Of a DNA stretch of 64,000 bases, positions 58,989 through 64,000 are shown in pieces; positions within the stretch are counted from its first letter, which is position 1; every line of letters begins with the position of its first letter. This stretch comes from Mercenaria mercenaria (Eukaryota > Mollusca > Bivalvia > Venerida > Veneridae). The notes below the pieces were generated by a model that was not told where the DNA came from, ran no database searches, and was given only the letters and a program-made list of their open reading frames with translations. The stretch lies in NCBI RefSeq assembly GCF_021730395.1, contig NC_069368.1, positions 68,453,501 to 68,517,500 on the forward strand. The letters run 5' to 3'. A program made the position numbers and the translations under genes.

Positions 58989-59684
58989 TATAACATTGGG
59001 CTCTAGGCAATTCACACCCAAATGTAAATAAATGAGGAACTTTTTACTCGGTCAGAGATTGTGTGCAGCTCTGAAGTCCCAACATAAAACCAAAAGCCTT
59101 GCAGCAGAAACAAAACATGGATTGATTACTGTCCCAATTCTAGACCCAACCCTAGGCTAATCCTAGATCTGTGTGAGTCTAGTTCGAAAATGGAAATAGG
59201 ACAGCTAAACACCCACTTCTAAAAGTACTCTGTTGTTTCCTGGTCAGACCAGAGGCAAATGGTTAATAGAATCAAAGAAATCCTAAAATAATGCACCTAT
59301 AGTGCTTCATTTCACAGGATATCTGATGAATAAGTAATTTAGCATGTGAATAAGTTGTGCTCCTAAGATAATTAGCTGTAACAGTAACTGACACTTTTAT
59401 ATGCCGTTTTGGAATTCTTTAGTTGTTAACATACAGTAGCTCATAGTGCACATGGCTTTTCATTACAGCTTGTGGCTCTGAGAATATATAACTGGAAAGA
59501 AATTAATGACTATTATCACAGGTTCATTTCCTTGATATTATCTACCTTTCATATGCTACAGTTTCTTTGTTTGAACAAGTTCATTCCACAATAAATGACT
59601 GTACAGTAAGTCTCTATGGTACAACTTGTATCGAAAAGAAAAAACCTTGCAAACTATACAGTCATTTATGGTAAGTTGGGTTTC
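58989..59684. other. Gene-free stretch
   Basis: AT-rich, nothing supported. Confidence 0.5.
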
Positions 59685-59790
59685 AAGGTTACAAACCAGT
59701 CTTAAATTGTTGTTCTGCCACTGGTCAATTTCAAGTTCAGAATCAACCAATCAAATGCCAGGTTTTCATAATCAGTTTCATAACCTGGGA
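59685..59790. mobile_element. CCAAT hairpin element, copy 2
   Basis: AACCAGTCTTAAATTG, GCCACTGGTCAATTTC, CAACCAATCAAATGCCAGG and a diverged right end AATCAGTTTCATAACC. Confidence 0.7.
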
Positions 59791-60656
59791 CCCAAAATTA
59801 CAGAGCAAGAATTTTCAAGTACAGCAAACTAAATAAAAAAATAATATAAATTGATTCTAATGAAATTGATTTGATAATAAAACATTCATGATTTGCCATA
59901 TTATATGATTAGTGAGGACTGTTTTTTTTTTACATCCAATGAAGAGAAAATACTCTCAAAAGTTTTAATACTTGTTTGTAAAACTGGCCTTTTGTAAAGA
60001 TTTACTGACAAAAGTAACTTTGTTAAGTACATAAAAAACAATTTGAAAAAGTAAAATATTTTGAATGCGTATGAAATCTACATTCTACATTGGATTTGTA
60101 AAAGATTTTTAGTAAAAGTTTTCGATTCCTTCTTTTTTCCCCCGATGTCACATATCTATATATTTTATATGAAACTATGTGTAAAGGAAGATATTAGAAA
60201 AATGTTCAACTCTGTGAAAAAGTAACTTAAACAATCAACATTTGTAATATTTAGGGAACTTTGTTACTATTCTCTCATTCAAAATAAATGAAATGCTGAA
60301 AACATTACACACATTTTTTTTTAAAACTTGCAACAAAAAATCTGGTTTCCAACCATCCGTCACCAATGAAGTTTTTAACGAATGAATGAGATAGGGGAAG
60401 GGTATTCAAAATATGATGAATTGCATGGATTGCACACTTATCAAAACAAACATGAGCATGCATTTGAAATGCATATTTTTCTTACACATTTGGATAGTTC
60501 TGTAAAGGCAACTACATTGAGAAGCTTTTAAACACTGGAAATACAAATTTAAATACAAACTCCTCCTCTTGAACACTCCCTGCCAGGACTGGAACCAATC
60601 ACCTGTTGAACCAGCAACAAACACTTGGCTTCAAGATTCTAACACTGAGAATGGTG
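59791..60656. other. Gene-free stretch, possible MCTP 3' UTR
   Basis: AT-rich; the sequence downstream of the MCTP stop at 60,921 runs leftwards into this area. Confidence 0.4.
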
Positions 60657-60746
60657 ACCAGTCTCAAAATGCAACATTGCCATTGGTCAATATTTAGACA
60701 GTGCTAAAAAACAACCAATCAAATACTGTAATTTTCAGACTGGTCT
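60657..60746. mobile_element. CCAAT hairpin element, copy 3
   Basis: Ends GACCAGTCT and AGACTGGTC are perfect inverted repeats; inside are GCCATTGGTCAATATTTA and AACAACCAATCAAATACTG. Confidence 0.8.
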
Positions 60747-60920
60747 TCAAACTGTACTTTCATTACATTGGCTCATGTTTACTTAAACATATAACCAAAC
60801 ATTTGAGAGATAAGTGTCAAAATTCCATCAACATTTATATACATAATAATAAAAAATATGTGGAGATTAAAATGGAATGGATTTCTAGTTCCAGCTGGAT
60901 ACAAGTTCATTTGAGACACA

Positions 60921-60983
60921 CTATCTGGTTTTCTTTCTGGATGGTACTGTGTTTATGTCCGGCCGCAATTCTCTAAATTGTAC
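60921..60983 (-). CDS. MCTP-like gene, last coding exon
   Basis: Minus-strand acceptor ATGTCTGTTTCAG, then 20 codons VQFRELRPDINTVPSRKKTR and TAG at 60,921-60,923. It enters in phase 0, as the previous exon leaves. The V-Q-F/Y-R-E-L-R-P-D start and the basic end are those of MCTP C-termini. Confidence 0.85.
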   Translation of the reverse strand, partial: VQFRELRPDINTVPSRKKTR

Positions 60984-61629
60984 CTGAAACAGACATAGAT
61001 ACATTTCACATTGCAAGTAACCTAGCTTTGAGGGTGTCTGCCACATATTATTGTGAGATCATTTAAACATGTACTAGACCCAAATTTTATATTTGAACAC
61101 ATGATCAAATGCTACATACAGTTTAAAGTGGCATTATACGCATCTTACTGCTCATAGTGTGTTTTTGGTGAATGTTTTATAAAAGCAATTTTCGGTTGCT
61201 GTGATTTAATTGTGTTATATTAACGATAATACTGTATAAGTATTTGAAGTTGATGCTTTAGAAATAAAGAAATTGGACTAATAAAATAATAGTTCTTTTC
61301 TTAAATCTTCTACGCACAGACCTCCCTTACCTATAGATAGAGATTTCTGAAGTTGAAGGGAAGCAACTCCTTCATAAAGTTTGATTTTTCTTAAAAAGAC
61401 TGCCCCAGTCAAAATTAGAAAAAGTAATATTTGGAAAATTATCGTTCCGTACTGGTAACAGGAAGAGTTTGGTATATTGGGTGAAAAGCTATTATTTCGT
61501 CCATCCTTTTTACACACACATCTATTTCAGCTCGACATTTACTTGAAAATGCTCATAATTCCGCTTTAAGTAAACATAAATTAACGAGTTTATATGTATT
61601 AGCAGTACTACACATCAGGTTAAAAATAA
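60984..61629. other. MCTP last intron, left part
   Basis: AT-rich, no repeat of note; a minus open frame at 61,278-61,517 is not supported. Confidence 0.6.
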
Positions 61630-61635
61630 TGCAGG

Positions 61636-61890
61636 ATGTACACATCTATGGCTGAACACAGTATAAATGTGTACTGTATGGCTGAACACAGTATAAATGT
61701 GTACTGTATGGCTGAACACAGTATAAATGTGTACTGTATAGCTTAACACTGTATAAATGTGTACTGTATAGCTGAACACAGTATAAATGTGTACTGTATA
61801 GCTGAACACAGTATAAATGTGTACTGTATAGCAGAACACAGTATAAATGTGTACTGTATAGCTGAACACAGTATAAATGTGTACTGTCAC
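61636..61890. repeat. Tandem repeat, 30-bp unit, about eight copies
   Basis: Unit TATAGCTGAACACAGTATAA plus ATGTGTACTG. It lies in the last MCTP intron. Two overlapping minus open frames of 98 and 107 codons come from the 30-bp period (a multiple of 3). Confidence 0.95.
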
Positions 61891-62702
61891 TAAAAAAACT
61901 TGACTTTGTGTAAACAACTGACTGATACTGCATGACATGCAATTATGAATGAAACTCTACACATACAATTAATTCTCATACTTAATAAACTTAAATATAA
62001 TATGATGAGGATTTTCAACATCTGAAGTAAATATATAAATATAAAATATTTTAGTGAAAGAAAGTCACTGTATATCTTTAACTTTGTGACATGAATCTTA
62101 ATCAACTTGATGTTCATATGAACAAAACGTGTTTGTGAAACACACATGTACTTGAAATTACACCTCTGATATAGAGTTATGGTATGAAACTAGTGCTTTG
62201 CTTGTGACCTCAATCATTTAGGTACAGATGACTCTTGCAACCACATACTTCTATATCATGTTTAACATTTGTGTAATGTTTAATTGGAATCCCTGTAAAT
62301 GTCACAGCATAGACACAAAATAATTAACAAACTGACAAGCACACAAAGAGTCATGTGATTACTGTATGTGCCCCTTCATGGGTGTCAAAAAACAACAAAG
62401 ACAAGAAGAAGCAGATTCTATGCCACTCCTCCATTACTCATTCATCTTTAAACATGTGTATACCATTTTAGTCAGCCAGTTAACTTTATCCTGGGTGACT
62501 AACAACTTAATGTAAAATTAAAATAATTATTTTTGGTTTCTTATTTAAACCCAGGAAGTTCTATTACTACCATACTGCACAAGAATCTTGCTGAAAACTT
62601 TCAAAATGTGAACAGGCTATTATCCAAATAAGGTACCGGTAATAACCTATGGTAAACAAAGCGATTGGAAATCAATTCAATAATGGAGTTATAATTAATT
62701 AC
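61891..62702. other. MCTP last intron, right part
   Basis: AT-rich, nothing supported. Confidence 0.6.
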
Positions 62703-62800
62703 CAATTCCTTATCTGATGGAACACGAGACAGAAAATCTAACACTTCATTGTTTGGTATTGCATTTGGTGCTCGTAATTTCTTTGTGAATTTGTTGATAC
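62703..62800 (-). CDS. MCTP-like gene, penultimate coding exon
   Basis: Acceptor CTCATTTCAG, 98 bp, donor TTG|GTAATT. With the split Gly from the upstream exon it reads [33 protein letters not shown], the highly characteristic segment after the second membrane span of MCTP proteins. Reading past the donor would also stay open for some 30 codons, but the spliced version restores the family's C-terminus. Confidence 0.92.
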
Positions 62801-63216
62801 CTGAAATGAGAAAAGTATCAATTTCATAGTAAAACCATACTGGGCCTGACTGAAGTAAATATTTAAATAAATAATTTATTAACCATTTATCAAAATAGTA
62901 AAAAATGTCAAATACTGAAATTCATCCAACTTTTATTTTTGCCCCATTAATGCAAAAAGATACCATAACCTTTATCAATACTTGGTACCTTTTTACCTTA
63001 ATGGGGAGTTATGTACTATGGAAAGACGAAACAAGAAGGTGATGACGGTCATATATTGCTCACCTGAGTACACTGCTCTTAATGACATCAATCAAAAAAT
63101 AAACATTATACAGATATTTTGCCAGGAACCGACAATGAGTTCGAGCGAAGGGCGGTGAACGAATAATCTGAGTTCAAGCAAGTGAAGTTTGACTGTAGTA
63201 GAGGTTTAAAACTTAC
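62801..63216. other. MCTP intron
   Basis: AT-rich intron sequence, nothing else supported. Confidence 0.6.
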
Positions 63217-63326
63217 CCCATGCTAAAATGAGCCATCTCAATGGAATGTGGTACAGTATGATTACACCAAGGGCTAACACTATCACAGCCAGAGTGGTCA
63301 GCCACGGAACGGACCAGGTAAATGCA
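63217..63326 (-). CDS. MCTP-like gene (multiple C2 and transmembrane domain protein), exon with a membrane segment
   Basis: Acceptor TTATTATTGTTTTTCAG, 110 bp, donor GGG|GTAAGT. After one split base it reads AFTWSVPWLTTLAVIVLALG, VIILYHIPLRWLILAW and leaves in phase 1. The hydrophobic run of about 20 residues followed by IPLRWLILAWG is the second membrane span of MCTPs, which sit in the ER and endosomal or synaptic-vesicle membranes and bind Ca2+ through three C2 domains in animals. Upstream exons with C2 domains must lie beyond the right edge; this is a 3' fragment of the gene, about 90 residues across three exons. MCTP1 versus MCTP2 cannot be told apart here; many invertebrates have a single Mctp. 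Confidence 0.92.
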
Positions 63327-63391
63327 CTGAAAAACAATAATAACTGAATTTTCAACAAAAGTATAAAGACAAAACAATGATTCTAATAGAA

Positions 63392-63820
63392 ACAAGAGGG
63401 CCATGAAGGCCCTGTATTGGTCACCTGACCTATTGACCTAAAGATCATCAAGATCAACATTCTGACCAAGTTTCATTAAGATATGGTCATAAATGTAGCC
63501 TCTAAAGTGTTAACTAGCTTTTCCTTTGATTTGACCCCATGACCTAGTTTCTGACCTCACATGACCCAGATTCAAACTTGACCTAAAGATCATCAAGATT
63601 AACATTCTGATTAAGTTTCATAAAGATACAGTCATAAATGTGGCCTCTAGAGTGTTAACAAGCTTTTCCTTTGATTTGACCTAGTGACCTAGTTTTTGAC
63701 CCACCTGACCCAGATTTAAACTTGACCTATAGATCATCAAGATTAACATTCTGACCAAGTTTCATTAAGATATGGTCATAAATGTGGCCACTACAGTGTT
63801 AACAAGTGAATGAAGTATTG
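63392..63820 (+). mobile_element. Tandem-unit element with 5' hairpin (family D)
   Basis: Starts AACAAGAGGGCCATGAAGGC CCTGTATTGGTCACC, with a hairpin AGGGCC..GGCCCT at the 5' end. Units begin GACCTAAAGATCATCAAGAT at about 63,435, 63,580 and 63,724 (period near 145 bp) and contain CATTCTGACCAAGTTTCAT, GATATGGTCATAAATGT and AGCTTTTCCTTTGATTTGAC. It lies in an MCTP intron. Confidence 0.8.
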
Positions 63821-63902
63821 CCATGCATATATAAAATGTGCATATATAAAGACCCACTGTTGTTTTCATATTGAATTGTTTTGGCTGATTATAAAAATGT
63901 TA

Positions 63903-64000
63903 TCATGTAAGTTATTTATAGTAACAACAAAGGGAAATTAATCTTAAAAAAAAAAAATACACCTAAAAATTGGATGTAACATGCATGCTGTACCTCAGAA
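63903..64000 (+). mobile_element. Family A element, copy 3, cut by the window end
   Basis: AAGTTATTTATAGTAACAAC, AAAGGGAAATTAATCTT, a short poly-A and AATACACCTAAAAATTGGAT match the leader of 50,604-51,948 at its poly-A. The 5' start is missing and the poly-A is only about 13 A, so this copy is 5'-truncated and carries on to the right. Confidence 0.8.

Noticed and set aside
61615-61942. Repeat protein TVHIYTVFSY on the minus strand
   Set aside because: Product of the 30-bp tandem repeat within an MCTP intron.

Overview
The window looks like AT-rich, intron-containing, repeat-dense nuclear DNA of a marine bivalve mollusc, probably a clam-like species. That rests on the dispersed repeat families, which resemble ones common in bivalve genomes, and on a single-exon RING-NHL gene of the kind bivalves have expanded. 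Species is not determined. No bacterial operon, CRISPR array, LTR element or virus-like element was seen.

Three host loci can be supported. (1) A plus-strand RING / coiled-coil / NHL-propeller gene at 3,405-5,081, without a B-box. (2) A minus-strand chain of four phase-compatible exons between 34,788 and 11,775 that would encode a tyrosine- and proline-rich C-terminal tail of an unrecognised protein; its introns hold the LINE and the largest satellite. (3) The last three coding exons of an MCTP-type gene (multiple C2 domains, two membrane segments) on the minus strand at 63,326-60,921, continuing beyond the right edge.

Most of the rest is repeats. 0-16 kb: microsatellites, hairpin MITEs, a tRNA-headed SINE and old tandem-unit repeats. 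16.2-21.1 kb: one broken LINE interrupted by a small insertion. 21.2-22.8 kb: two hairpin MITEs, one carrying an array of perfect palindromes, and a tandem-unit element. 25.7-26.5 kb: a 58-bp tandem array. 28.5-33.2 kb: a 45-bp satellite with an old decayed edge to 34.15 kb. 35.7-36.7 kb: a mariner fossil. 39.9-43.1 kb: a pair of ~335-bp inverted repeats. 43.1-47.4 kb: a 23-bp satellite whose distal part is full of small deletions. 50.6-56 kb: two near-identical 1.3-kb copies of an element built from 157-bp monomers, with a sister family between them and a third copy cut by the window end. 57.4-60.8 kb: further hairpin elements, including three short CCAAT-containing ones.

The most notable pattern is a shared build in several elements (22.25, 50.6, 53.55 and 54.65 kb; 63.39 kb is a looser relative): a 5' AACAAGA-like start, a GC-rich 5' motif, tandem monomers of ~145-165 bp, a tetranucleotide-like run and a strong 3' hairpin whose arm resembles the 5' motif. 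Whether this is already catalogued cannot be settled from sequence alone.
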